Shown here piece after piece: positions 1 through 11,711 of a stretch of DNA of 64,000 nt. The notes under the pieces are model-generated. The model was given only the letters and a program-made list of their open reading frames with translations. It was not told the DNA's origin and searched no databases. Every line of letters starts with the position of its first letter. Position 1 is the stretch's first letter. Source of the stretch: Chlorokybus atmophyticus (taxonomy: Eukaryota; Streptophyta; Chlorokybophyceae; Chlorokybales; Chlorokybaceae); assembly GCA_009103225.1 (NCBI GenBank), contig RHPI01000026.1, forward strand, positions 46,019 through 110,018. The letters run 5' to 3'. Both the position numbers and the translations under genes were made by a program.

Positions 1-1071
1 TGGAATCTGTTTGTTTTGTGGGTTTTGTGGATGTTGGCGCCAAACGCATTGGCTAAATTACCGGACATGGGCCGGCGTAACAACGCAAGGCCATCAAAGG
101 GACACCCTGAGGTTCTGTCCGGTAGATTGCCTGCTTTTGTGCCAAAATGTCCGATATTTTGACCGGTCCATGCGTTTGGCGCCAGCAGCTTTTGAAGCTA
201 TGAAGCTTTGTGGGCTGCACATTGCAGCTTACTTCAGGCAAGCTGCTATCTTGTCGGCGGCGGCGGCGGGGTTGTGTGTGTAGGCGTTGCTGTTGCGCTT
301 GCGAAGCCTTGTGCTTCTGTCCGTGCCTTAAAAAAGAGCTTTGTCTGTCTCTGCCGAGGTGTGTTGCCACGCAAGCTTGCTACAGTGCTTCGCCCCGGCC
401 TGTCCAGTCAGGCGCTGCCAGTGTGTTGGCTGAGCTCTCTCTTCAGGTGGTCTTCCAACCTGCTGTGGTGGCTTTCTGCAAGGTGAGAGCGGTACCACAG
501 AGGCTGCAAGGTGAACTGGTAGTGGTCCCTGCGTGCGTGAGGTTGCACCTGCATGCTGTCGGTGTGAGTGTGCTCAAGCTGCTGACAGCCCAGCCTGTAA
601 CGACCTGCAATTTTCACTGGCATGTAAATTCTGAGCACATTGCTGTTGCAGCTGCTCTGTAACTTGCTTGCTGCTCTCGCTTGCCGGAAACGTCTTTGCA
701 CTGCTGGCATGCATTAGTCACTTCTGTGTCTTGTCCGTTTTGGCTAAATACTGTCACAAGTTACATGGCAAAAGGTGTTGGTCATGCAGGTTGTTGTCAT
801 ATCGACGACCGAACTGACAACCCGCCTGTCATGCAGGCAGCAGCAGCAGAGTGAACCCGTCACTGACCAGTTGAGCTGCTTGTTTGGTGGAGCCTGACAA
901 CTTCGGGTTGTGCTTTGGCAAGGTTGGTAGTTGCTTCTGCTGCTCTTGTCTATCGTTGCCTTAAGGGTTGCTGGCAGTCTGTGAACAGGTTTGACGCTTT
1001 TGTAGTTGCCAGCGTTGGCAGAGTCGGTTACCCCGCATAACCAATATGCGGCTTGTGACCATGTTGAACAG
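1..1071. other. Upstream of SUMO, no gene recognised
   Basis: No protein family could be recognised on either strand in this stretch. It is moderately T-rich on the plus strand and holds several TGCAG/GGCAG-like acceptor strings just before the SUMO start, so it probably contains SUMO promoter and 5' leader, perhaps with a leader intron. A GGC-rich run lies near 255-270. Confidence 0.4.
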
Positions 1072-1825
1072 ATGGTAGCTGAAACCGCTGAGCCAGTGGA
1101 GCGCAAGCCTGACATCACCCACACGCAGCCGCCTGCTACAGAGCCAGCGGGAGAAGTCCTCAACATAAAGATTGTCAGTCAAGACAGCTGCGAGCTTCTA
1201 TTTCGTGTCAAAAAGACGACTCCTTTTGACAAGGTCGGTTCCTGACAAGTGTGCTAGGATGTGCATTGGCACAAAACTGCTTGCTTTCTGGTGCACTGTC
1301 AGTATTGTGGTTGAGCTGATCATCACAGGCATTGTTGTAGTTGGCAGTTGCAGCTCCCGCACACTGTACTCCCTTGTCATGATATGTGGACCAACAGCAT
1401 GGCTGCCATGTAACGCTGATGTGTGTTTCGGGTACTCAACATGCTTGTGTGCCTTGCAGATCTTCAACTCCTACTTCCAGCGCAAGGGAGTGGATTCCAA
1501 GGCAGTGAAGTTTCTGTTTGACGGGTAAGCTTGGGAGGGGAGTGCATGAATGCCATGTTGCACAGAACTTCAGCTGTCACCTTTGTTATCAACTACACGG
1601 CTGCTGTTCACTCTCAAACAAGCTGGACCGCTTTCTGTGCAGGCATCGCATTCGAGGCGACCAAACACCTGGAGCTGTAAGTAACCTCGTGCTGTTATTG
1701 TGTAACATGTCAATGTGCTAGGTGTATGTTGCAGCTAACGCCATGCTTGGTGTGTGCAGTTGGAGATGGAGGATAATGATAGCATTGATGCCATGATTGA
1801 ACAATTGGGAGGAAGTGTTTTGTAG
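1072..1825 (+). CDS. SUMO: SUMO (small ubiquitin-like modifier)
   Basis: Small ubiquitin-like modifier, conjugated to lysines of target proteins by the E1 (SAE1/2), E2 (UBC9) and E3 ligases, mainly in the nucleus. Four exons join in phase: 1072-1233, 1460-1524, 1643-1676 and 1760-1825, giving 108 residues, the usual SUMO length. The first exon encodes an acidic, flexible N-terminus and the first beta strands (LNIKIVSQDSCELLFRVKK). The next encode the helix and the FLFDGHRIR strand. The last encodes LEMEDNDSIDAMIEQLGG, the conserved SUMO end. The diglycine is followed by only SVL, so a SUMO protease (ULP/SENP) would have to remove three residues to expose it. The start is the first in-frame ATG of the exon; an upstream coding exon cannot be excluded. 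A TGTAA motif near 1869 is a likely poly(A) signal. Confidence 0.95.
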
Positions 1826-1901
1826 AAGCCATACGCTCAGCTGCCGAGGTATATACACGACCAATAGTTGTAACTTGTAGAGTGGTTCTTGTATGATGAA
1901 G

Positions 1902-1970
1902 GACGTATGACGACTGGTGTTGTTCTTATGACCAAAATGGCCATAAGAACAACACCTGTCGTCATACGTC
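1902..1970. repeat. 32-bp inverted repeat (hairpin) behind SUMO
   Basis: Arms 1902-1933 and 1939-1970 are reverse complements with only two mismatches and enclose a 5-base loop (aaaat). The hairpin lies 77 bases after the SUMO stop and about 30 bases after the TGTAA motif. It could be a miniature inverted-repeat element, a small-RNA precursor or a 3'-end structure; sequence alone does not decide. Confidence 0.85.
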
Positions 1971-2914
1971 TTGCACAGCACCACCAGTCATAGGTGCAGA
2001 TCGCACCAACTTCTGCAACAGCACCCAGCAGCATCGTTCCTTATACGGTTGTAGCCTTCTTGGGCAAGTGAGTACTTCATACTGCACCTATAACCTTGTT
2101 ATCTAGGCTGCCAAGTCATCAACGATTACATACAGCTCTTGCTTTACACACGGAAATCTGTGTGCCTGTGCCCTCGTGCAGATAGTTACTGAGCATGCTG
2201 ACAGTCATGTGTATATGTATATCGCCATTTTCGTGCAGCACATTTGTCATGCCTGAAGCACCTGTTAGCAGGAAAGGGTTAAGTAGAATCAAATCATGGC
2301 CACCAATGCACAGACATCTGCACCCCTGCCATGGCATGTCCCACACATAATGTAGCATACTATCTCTTGTACCTGGTGTACAGGACATGCGAGGTACTGT
2401 TGTGCATGTGCATGGCAGTGCCAATGTGACCAACCACGCATGCCATCACCATGTCGTTTACACACGGTACACCACCGCCGGGCTAGCATACAATATTTCT
2501 ATGCAGTGTATAAGACATAACTACTACTTAACAGTGTGGAACACATCGTACACTCTGTTTCCTATGCCTGGTTGCGCGGTGATGGAGACGTTCAAACAGC
2601 CTAACTTTACCCCCTCCATTTGGCTCTCTGCTGTGTGCTGATGCCATGGCCCTGCAAAACACGAGTAGTGCATATGACAAAGGTCAACACCTCTTATCAC
2701 AAATAGAAAAAGCACACAGTGCAAACCAGGGTCAAGAAGATGCTGATTGCAGTTTTACAACGCTTGCCCCTTGCTGATCAGTCCAATTGATTGCAAGCAT
2801 ACGCTGTGTGCGCGCTGGCATGGTCTAGGTTCTGTCAACAAGCAACTGAGCTACTTGTTTTGCCCTGCATTTGCGCAGCGACACGCAGTTGCAAAAAGAC
2901 AGTACGCTGCCTAC
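1971..2914. other. Intergenic, no gene seen
   Basis: Mixed-composition DNA with short chance reading frames only. No splice-compatible coding pattern or RNA gene was recognised. Confidence 0.4.
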
Positions 2915-3118
2915 TCACTGTGCGGCGAACGATTCGTGTGACATCTTGAGAACTTGAAAAACCTTAGAAGCTCTCGTAGTCGGGCACATGTCACTGTCAC
3001 TTGTAGGCTCCGGCATCTCAAGAAAAGAGCGGATGACGAAGGGGAAACCATCATCTTCAACAATGCCGTCGCAGCAAGGAAGCATTGGTTCTGGCAGCAA
3101 TGCTGCTGCCAGTAAGCG
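2915..3118 (-). CDS. Possible C-terminal exon of an unknown minus-strand gene
   Basis: The minus strand from 3118 to a stop at 2915 reads as an open, protein-like exon after a TGCATTCAG acceptor. It begins RLLAAALLPEP and ends QVLKMSHESFAAQ. Upstream on the same strand (about 3130-3950) other frames also look partly coding, including a Cys/His-rich stretch (CQQWRCRECVMLGH), but I could not join them into one model. The product is not recognised. It may be the tail of a small gene or a decayed one. The call rests only on sequence character. Confidence 0.25.
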   Translation of the reverse strand, partial: RLLAAALLPEPMLPCCDGIVEDDGFPFVIRSFLEMPEPTSDSDMCPTTRASKVFQVLKMSHESFAAQ

Positions 3119-4188
3119 CTGAATGCAGAAGCACAAGTGGTAAAGCTGGCACCGATGCCACAGCTCGTGTTACCAATGCCAGAAGCACCCATTTCAACGC
3201 CCGAACTGGCGGGTGTTGCAACAGTTAACTCTATCCGGCAAGCAGGCGCTCTCTTCTCAAGACCATGCGACGCCAGCACTTTCTGGCCGGGGTTAGTGTT
3301 GCCAACACTAATGTTCGGGCACCAGCGTGGTGGCGAGACACACAACAGCATGTTGTCCTGCCGCAGATCGCTGACGGTTGGGGGGGTTCAAGTACGGGTC
3401 CCCCGCTGCCACTAACATGCCGACACAGCCAAGCGCGTGGACGCAACCGGCGAGAGAGATGCAAGTGTTCCGTTTCGTCACGCAAGGTGATGTGTTTGCG
3501 AGCGTGCCCCAGCATCACACACTCCCGACATCGCCACTGCTGACAGACCCTTTGAGAGACATACACCTCCTCTTTACCGTCGCTACCTCCACCTCCACCT
3601 GCAGCGTGTGACGTCCGACTGGATGAGCACAACAGGCATGTCGTGCGGAACAACAACAACAACAACAACGTGGCCACTTCTGTCTCAACGCCGTCCACGC
3701 CTCCGATAAAATGACCCTCGAGGGTATGCTCATTGCGTACGGTACGAACATGTTGGGGAGTGCGACGCAGAGGCAGGTTGCAGTTGTGGGGCTTTCGTGG
3801 AAGATGCACCCGGGGCTGTAAGCGTGGCGTGAGCGGATGGCGGAGTGGAAGTGCGTTGTGTTGAAGCAATGGCAAGGTGATGATGAGCGATGCTTGCTTG
3901 CATTTGTGTGCACACACACGTGCGTTGTGTTGAATGCGCATGTACGCGCGCATGTGGTTGTGTGCGCACGCATGTGCACATGTGTGTGCGTGTGTGCACA
4001 GTGAGAGCTCGCTGCTGCTCTATAATGGCACAAACGCTTGCATGAATGCATGCAGACACATGCAAACGCCAAGCTGTCATCAAGCTGTCCTCTGTTTGCC
4101 CTCTTACACATGGAGCCGACAGCAAAGCCAGACAACGATATCCATGCCAGGGCGCCTCCCATCAAGTTAAGGCGGGCAGCATTAGGCG

Positions 4189-6580
4189 ATGCTGCTGCGA
4201 ATAGCATTGTCTGCGCTGGTCAGTGTTGAAGACCCTGTACAGCGTAGTTGGATTGTCAGCCGTGTTATGTTGGAAAACGACTTGGATCTGGTTAGAGAGT
4301 TCATTGCAGCTGACAGCGGGCTCCGTTCAGAAGGCAGGAGGGCACTGATACGCTTGACCAACAGGCAAGTTGCCAATAGCCACAGTCTACCTGATCACGG
4401 CACAGGCTATGGCACAACCCCACCAGCTTTGGCGTTCTCAAGAGCCCTGGCACCAGTTGCAGTAGCTGTCCCTGATGTGGTGGTTTCACAGCTGGTGGCA
4501 GATGCTGCTCACCTTGAAAGGTGAATGAATTCACTTCTTGTGAGAACAGCTTCTGCCTGTGCTGTTGTGGCATCACATTGCAGGAGTCATGCCTAACAGA
4601 TGCACTTCCTGAATCCAGGAAAGGTTCCTCTTGTCATCGAGGCTTTTTGAGAGCTGTCTGCCCTAGCTACCAGGTGGTTGGTGCAGATCTGCCTATGCTG
4701 CTGGTTACAATGGGCACGCTTGCCATGCGCTCCGCGACATTGCTTGGCACTTGTGCAGACGCCCTTGTGACACTGGTCACGGAGCTGCTCACTGTCTGTA
4801 CGTCAAAGGTACAGCGACCATGTATTGAGGATAGTAAGCTGCCTGTCTGCAGCATTGATGCTGTCCTATTGCCAGGTGCCAGCAGAGTCCTTGCTCGCAC
4901 CCGATATGCTGCTGAAGTACTGTATTCCACTCGCTCCCCTGACATGTTGCTCATGTCCCTGGCTGCTCTGACGGAGGTAAGGCCTTTTACTAGAGCACAC
5001 GAAGACGAGTGTGACAAAGACACTGCTGTCGCGCATGTTTCCTTGCGAGCTGTGCAGCTGGCTGCAGAACCTCTGGACAATGCCGTGCTTGCGCTGTGCA
5101 CATTGTTTGCTAGTGCCGGCGAGGAAGTTGCGCACGAGCTCGACTGGTTACCAATGCTTGCGGTACGTGGCAACTGTCAACATATTTGCACATCCATGTC
5201 GTTGATGACCACTTGGCAATGGTGATGCTTCTTCTTGTTCTGCGTTATGTCAAAGCACTTCACGACATGTTTTTGCAGGAAGCAGCAGCTACTCAGCTTC
5301 GCTGGAACACACAACTACGCTTGCTTCCACTCATGACTTCGCTTGTCGAGCCTCCTGACGGGGCACAATCCAGACCAACCTCTTGCACTGGATCCCAGGA
5401 TGGCTTCGCTTCCAATGTAGAGAGGTCTGTAAGGGAGGGCATTGAGTTCTGCTGCATTGGCGACCGCTATTCATCGGTGTATGTCCAGCAGATGCAGTCA
5501 GCTGCTGGTCTCAAGCCTGGTGAGCACGTCAACAACCAGAGAGCAAACACATGGAAGTGGCAGTCTCAATACAGAAAGCCTCGGCAGTTCAACTCGCAGC
5601 ATAGGTGCTGTCCCGTGCATTCCGTCCCATGCGTGTTCCTCAACGCTACTAGTGCTCAGGCTGGCTTTGTGTTGGTTTTGAACTGGCTTGATTGCTCAGG
5701 ACGTCAACTGCTTACGGGTATGGCGCACCAGCTGGTCAGCGCGGGTCTACACGAGGGCTGGACAAGCTTCACGCAGCATCCACTGTCTGGCTGTGCTGAA
5801 GTTCTGCCGTCCTGCACTCTTGTTGAGAATTTGCGTTACGTGCATTGCACTAAGCTCGGCAAGCAACAGCGTCCTGCAGGGCCTGGTGCCAGCAATGTTG
5901 GATGCAGGTCTGGCTCCTCTGCCTGCATCACCCGCCACGTGCTCCGATGATACTGCCGCAGGCTTTGATCAGCTGCGTGACTTGAGGGAACTGGCCATTG
6001 CTTCAGCTTCAGTCCACTTTGCCAGTCAAGCCTTGTGCACATACGGCGTCGAATAAGCCTGCTGCTGTTGACACTGGCGTGAGCAACTTCATACGCCATG
6101 TGGCTTGCATGTGCAAGGACGTTCTGGCAGACTGCTCTGCACCATAAGTCCTCGCTACTGACGTGTTTAGTGCCATGTGTGCAGCCATGCAGGCATTGCA
6201 TAGCTCCCAAGTGAGTGTACGCTGGTGCATGTGCAATTGTTGGAACAACCTTGTCAAATCTCGGCTGTTTGCAAGCGTTAAAATGGTAAGGGAAGCAATG
6301 CTGGAATTGCTCACGAAACCTGACAGCTGTTGTATATTACAGGTTGAACCTGATTGTTGTTGCTTTGGAAGTCTTGCAAGTCTGTTGCGGCGGCAGCGAG
6401 GCAACTCCAGAGTCTATGAGCCTTGTGCAGCTGCTGCCAGACGATGACCATGAGCTTGTCAATGTGGTTGACACGCAACGGGTCGAGACCATTGTTCAGT
6501 CTCAGCTAGACACACTGCCACACAAGGCTCAATCGCTGCTGCTGACGGCCTTGAAGACCCTGCAGCAAGACACCTGTTGA
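4189..6580 (+). pseudogene. Helical-repeat-like gene, apparently broken
   Basis: A series of plus-strand blocks looks coding: about 4189-4520 (VMLENDLDLVREFIAADSG), about 4584-5164 (long Leu/Ala-rich helices), about 5280-5520 (EAAATQLRWNTQLRLLPLM), parts of 5700-6050, about 6060-6290 (VSVRWCMCNCWNNLV) and 6342-6580 (VDTQRVETIVQSQLD, then TGA). The amphipathic Leu-rich composition suggests HEAT/ARM-type repeats, and the VSVRW block recalls HEAT proteins of the HEATR6 kind, but this is weak. The blocks do not join cleanly: frames shift near 4520 and 5850, and an in-frame TAA sits near 6147. Either the gene is decaying, the assembly holds indels, or I have missed small introns. Possible starts are ATG 4189 and, in another frame, ATG 4110. 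Confidence 0.35.
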
Positions 6581-8440
6581 GCTCAGTATTGCTGGAGGAT
6601 GCAAACAAGAGACCAATGCATGAGGTTGGTATTGTATTTGTGATTGGATTTGTAGTCCGGAGCAGAGTTATGTGGCGCAGTTATGTTGCTTTTTGGCTTG
6701 CGGACCGTGTTGTACATAACATGCGCGACGCAACTGCTCATGCATGACACATGTAGTGCACAGCAACATGCAGCTCACACCTTTGTCGTACAACATGTAG
6801 ACCACCCGGCTACTGTCACTTATCAACTTCACTACCTAGACTAATATTAACACCCCGTTAGCCATGTCGATCAGTACGTGCGTTCAGCACCTGCGCCAAG
6901 CACGAGCAGCATGTACATGAGGCAGTTCTGCTAGATTAGCAGCATGCATGGTGTTAGGCCTACATACATTGTCATGCATAGTAATAGGCACATGAAATCT
7001 CATGCCAACACTTCATACCACTTACTCACCACCGGGCTATTGCAAACTCTACCTAACACGCTACTTGTTTAACCCCATTGGTCACACCCGCTGCTATGCT
7101 AGTTGTTACTCAATCACCTGTCACGCAGACGTCACAATACGAGTGAACATTGTCTCTCCACACTCTAAGCAGCACACGATGACAGGGAGACTCCCCCTCG
7201 TCGCCGCTCCAAACCCTCCATCGCCGTCGCTGCAAGTGCCGCACTTTGGGCCCGTGTTACGGTTTCGTTTTGATATTGTGCTCTGCGGTTTCATCAGCAG
7301 ACCCGCACAACATGCATGCATTGCGCTCGCTCCTTGCAGGCATGTGTTGAACTTGTTGCAGGTTCAAGAAAACTGTTGTTGGTTTGTCATTCTTTGTTCA
7401 TGGAAAATTTTCTTTATGATTGTAAGTCACTCACTAATGATCAACAAACTAAACGTCGAGATTTTGTGCCGCTGGTCAGATGGCATTGCAAATGTGCATA
7501 AAATGCGATGTGCAATTGCGCATGCATAATACATGTAGGTGGTACATGCATAGTACATATAATAGAGCATCAGGGCCATTGTAAACACAAGCAAACATGG
7601 CATCACACCGTACACAAGACTTTGTATAAGTGGGCCACAAGCCAAGCCAGCAAAGCACTACGGACACAGCCCAGCGCAACTATACTACGGGGGGCTGGAC
7701 CTTATGTGCGTGCAATGGTGTATGGCGAGGGCAAGGAGCAATAGGAGCAGCATCAGCGGCTCAGGTACCTGCGGGGGCAAGGAGAGGGGCGCAGGGAGAA
7801 TTTTAGGCCATGACAAGAACTTTACACGACTGCTGGACCAGCCCCTCAGCTTGCAACTTGCGCCGCCAGCCGCTTGTGTGCTCCGCCAGCCCTGTTAAGA
7901 GCACTCTCAAGCAAACGGCTGGCATGGCCCGTATCACAGTATAGCCGGTAATCAAGACAACTGTCAACTTGGGTCAAATGACAGGTTGCATGATCATTGT
8001 AGGTGGTACATGCAGCAAGCATTGCGACGATGAGCACAGGCCATGTTGTATGTGTGAACATGGTGCGTGTGTAGTAGCCTCACTGCAGCTGACGCTTGTG
8101 CTCACTACACTTTGCCGCAAATGATTGTTGTAATTGTGCATGGGCAGCCCTACATCGCACAATGTTCACACAGCTTGCAGTAACAAGCATCATTTTGACA
8201 ACCGGGCTGGCCTAATCGTCTCATGATTAACATTATGTCTACGGTAAGCATCATGATGTCCACTGCGCATACAGCTACCTACACGCTGAAACACGCACAC
8301 GGGCAAAGTCATGCACGCTATGTCTCTACATGTATACTACGCGAGCGACGCGTACGCCTCCGAGGTCGATGGGCTGTGTGCTTGCGGCGTTGCGCCTGAT
8401 ATTGTTGCCACTGCCGCTGTTCCGCGCTCGCTCGTGCGCA
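6581..8440. other. Intergenic, gene-poor
   Basis: No conserved protein, tRNA or rRNA was recognised. There are only short frames without splice support. The region marks the beginning of an approximately 5-kb gene-poor stretch. Confidence 0.4.
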
Positions 8441-9060
8441 TGCCTTGCGTTATCAACTCAGTTGTATGGCCCCCTCCATCCACCACTCCTCTGCTCTTCG
8501 GGCTTATATGATGCGGCGCGCACAGAGCCGAAGCAAGTGCTCAAGACGCCACATATTCAAGGAGGGCCTCCCTCAGCATGCCGTACGTACCCATCGCCAG
8601 CGGGTAGATAGTGTCCGCCAGTGGTGGTTACCGTACAGGCGCCGCTTCGCTGCCTCCAAGTCGGCTGCGCGCACCGCCACTCTTGCTTGATCCCACCTAC
8701 TGACACACGCGATGAAGGCGGCATGTAATAGCAGCTTCGTGACTGGGGCGGGTCAAACGCTTTCAAGTAAATGCGTCTGCCTTGCGAATCGCCCACACGA
8801 ATCGTCATGACATCAATGCTCGCTATTGATGGTGAAGCCTGCTAAAGAATGCAGCCTCCGCTAATAAAATGAACATCTTATCACGCACGGCGTCATTAGT
8901 GGCGGTATGCGCACAGCCGACCTGTAGCGGAATAGGTGTGCGCCCTTTGGCTGCACGGACCCTCTGCACGCGCCATGCGACACGCCAGACAGCAATGAGT
9001 AAGACAGACCCAGACGCGTGGGAAGTGTTCGAAACACTTCGCGATAGGCTCGCATATTTT
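8440..9060 (-). pseudogene. Possible retroelement debris
   Basis: On the minus strand a short stretch reads HAAFIACVSRWDQARVAVR followed by a basic, Trp-rich tail, resembling the C-terminal flank of polyproteins from algal retroelements. Stops interrupt it on both sides. No catalytic motif is visible, so the assignment is tentative. Confidence 0.2.
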
Positions 9061-9079
9061 CCGCACCACCTATGTCACT

Positions 9080-9125
9080 ATTATAATATAATATAGTATA
9101 ATATAATATAATATAATACTATTAT
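9080..9125. repeat. (ATAAT)n-type AT microsatellite
   Basis: Repeated ATAAT units with the ends (ACTATTATA and TATAATACT) roughly inverted, so the tract can fold on itself. Confidence 0.8.
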
Positions 9126-9808
9126 AGAGGTGCTGGACTTAATGGTTGGACAAGCATGCACATACACTTCGGCAGCAATCTGACTGCATGGCATCACCTT
9201 TATATCATGCATGATGTACTTCAGACAACATTACCCTCGCAACTAAAAAGCTATGCACAGCGATATGTTTTATACCATACACCCCCAGTTCTTTAAGTAC
9301 ATCATGTTATCACCTGTATTGAGATAGATAGTGGCAATTGCTGCCTCAATTGTGATGTATAAGTAAAGCGCATGGCGCTACACACATACCTAGCACAAGC
9401 CATCAACAATGCTAACACGCTTAGCAGAATACTACATTAGTCAACTGTGCGTGCAAGCATATGCAGGCCTCATGCCAAGAATACTGCAAAATTCAGCAAG
9501 GTAGCCAATACCCCGCATGTACAATGGTCGTAGATGAATGCCGTGGAAATGACCAGCTTGTGTAATGGCATGCTCGACCGTAATTGCCCTTTTGAACAAT
9601 GTCACATCTTTAGCGTGCAAGTGTAAGCTGCAATACATCGTAAGTTGACAAGTATCGCATAAGGTATCATCCGACATTTGATAGCCGTCAGCCACGTGCT
9701 GCAACAACCGGCGTAAATGTAAAAAGTATAAAACATAACATACGTCAGTCTCATTGGCGTGACATTCTTAATGCCATGTTTCAGGCACACCACGCTTTTA
9801 TAACTTCC

Positions 9809-9893
9809 AATGACGGTTTGCATGGGACACTTTGTGAGCTACTAGATTATCTGTAGTATAGCTTATAAGAAGATGGCCATGCAAACCGTCATT
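9809..9893. repeat. 17-bp perfect inverted repeat, 51-base spacer
   Basis: AATGACGGTTTGCATGG at 9809-9825 is exactly inverted at 9877-9893. It lies in AT-rich gene-poor DNA. It could be the ends of a very small element or a chance structure. Confidence 0.7.
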
Positions 9894-10964
9894 ACGGGAC
9901 CCATATTATTTTATTGGATAAAAGCCTTTAAAAAGTCAAGCCTCTTTGATAGTGAACGATGAACATTTTTTCAGACCTCTTTCATGATCGTGTTCAAAGT
10001 TCGTATAAGACTTATCAAGACACCCTTTAACTGTCATATTAAAGTTTGACGTAATACGTGCATGGAGACATCTAAGCTGGCTACCGTTGGACAATAGTAA
10101 ATACGCTGTGTGTTAAAGTCTTCTTAGCGTTGTTTCATTTGCTTAAAAAGACTCTTCCCGTCTCATCAACCAACACGTTGTTGTTAACACTAGACTAGCC
10201 GGTGATTGTACTGTATTCAATACTGTTTTTCATGCAACTTTGGTAACATGCTGCAATAAATGTAAAGCCAAAAAGATCACACCCCCTTGGGAAGGCATTC
10301 CTAATGATGTAAACACTCGTGAAAAATCACCTGTTGGGCCAATGGCGATACGAGCATGGCGTGAAAACTTTAGACATGCTTAAAAGTATGCAGCCTGCAA
10401 CTGCGCAATGTGCTATAGTGTTATCACTTAGCAACATTTTAAACTTGCTAAAGTGTGCGCAAGTGAACAAGCACTTGCTATTAGCAAATGCTTGCTAGCA
10501 TGTAATGATGCTATTGCAAGGTTGGTAGCCACAATATGGTTGATACAACTTGTGTTATTTTATTAATCACCCATTAAGTCATGCTGTATTGCAATTTTGA
10601 TGTGACGTAAAAATTTTAAGGGTGCTACATTATAAATCAATAAAACTTAACGCCAATTTTATCGTGTAGGCCTTTTACATCTCCTTGCAACCATATATGG
10701 CACGACCATAGAGTAACGCACATACACAATTCGCAACTTGGTGGCCAAGAAAGTTCGCTATTCAGTGTTTCTTTAATGCGAATATAATAACTTAATATAA
10801 CAGCCATCCTACTGTTATCTGACAAAAGTCAAGACTCGAACTTCAGCCTGAATACAATCAGATATCTTAAAACATACCACATACTGTACTGTACTGTACG
10901 AATATGCAAGAGCTAAGTGTATACTACAAAGCTTCCCGAATGAATCTAACTCCAAAACATGATC

Positions 10965-11711
10965 CCCCCCCCCCCTCCCCCCCGCTCCGAATTGCATCAG
11001 GCAATGACAATTTCAGCCCCAGCACTGGGCCAGCTTGATGTGCAACTCTTCGCTCACTGACAGGCTTCACAGCACAGGCTGCGAGACAGCACCACGCTGT
11101 CCGACAAACCTCGACATGCACGCGACTTTACATCGGTCAGTCACGCAACACCGCTGCTGGGATTGGTGACGTGATGCCAGCCGCACTTGTGCGCGCAGCG
11201 GCCGTTGACCGAGACACGGTCTGACATAACACTTGTCGCAGAAGCGTGTGAAAACGTACCATGTGACTCTGACAAGTGTGTCATACTCTCACTACTTATG
11301 TCAGTGACACGTGTCAGCGGCGTCTCAAAAGCTTACCGCAGCATAATGTATGCTGTAATTATTAGGGTGTCGTTCCAGTGAGGGCGGAGGGTTACGCTCC
11401 GTACGTGGTACGAAAACAGGAAAGCAAGGAACGAACAGCGGTTTTCAGTCTGAGAGTGTGCACACAGTTGGTGTTTGTTTGTGATTGTCTGTGGTGTTGT
11501 ATCCCCCCACAACTTGTGTAGCAACTGCCCACAGGCATCTGCTCTAAGGCCTGCACTATCATCTACACTGTTGATGTGTTCACTGTGTTAACAGTCCCCC
11601 ACAACCCTCAGTTTGGCAATTGGCGTCAGTGTGGTTGCGGTTGAGTGTGTCATTGTGTTGGGGTGTGGTGATGTGGGTTTGTTGGTGTTGTGTTGTTGCA
11701 AGGCGTGGGGG
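10965..11711. other. Intergenic, poly-C tract, upstream of next gene
   Basis: Opens with an interrupted poly-C run (about 10965-10983). The rest is the presumed promoter side of the plus-strand gene that follows. No other gene was found. Confidence 0.4.

Larger units (their letters stand above)
9061..10964. other. AT-rich intergenic stretch
   Basis: Strongly AT-rich compared with the genes around it. It holds a TATAATA-type microsatellite near 9080-9125 and a 17-bp perfect inverted repeat at 9809-9825/9877-9893. No gene is recognised. Confidence 0.5.

Noticed and set aside
3515-4207. 230-codon minus-strand open frame, Cys/His-rich
   Set aside because: Most of it translates CA/CG repeat sequence (3900-4000), has no splice support, and the product is low-complexity.
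10637-10825. Minus-strand frame as a reverse-transcriptase piece
   Set aside because: No RT motif (no YxDD, no K-x-H) is present; it is only a short open frame in AT-rich DNA.
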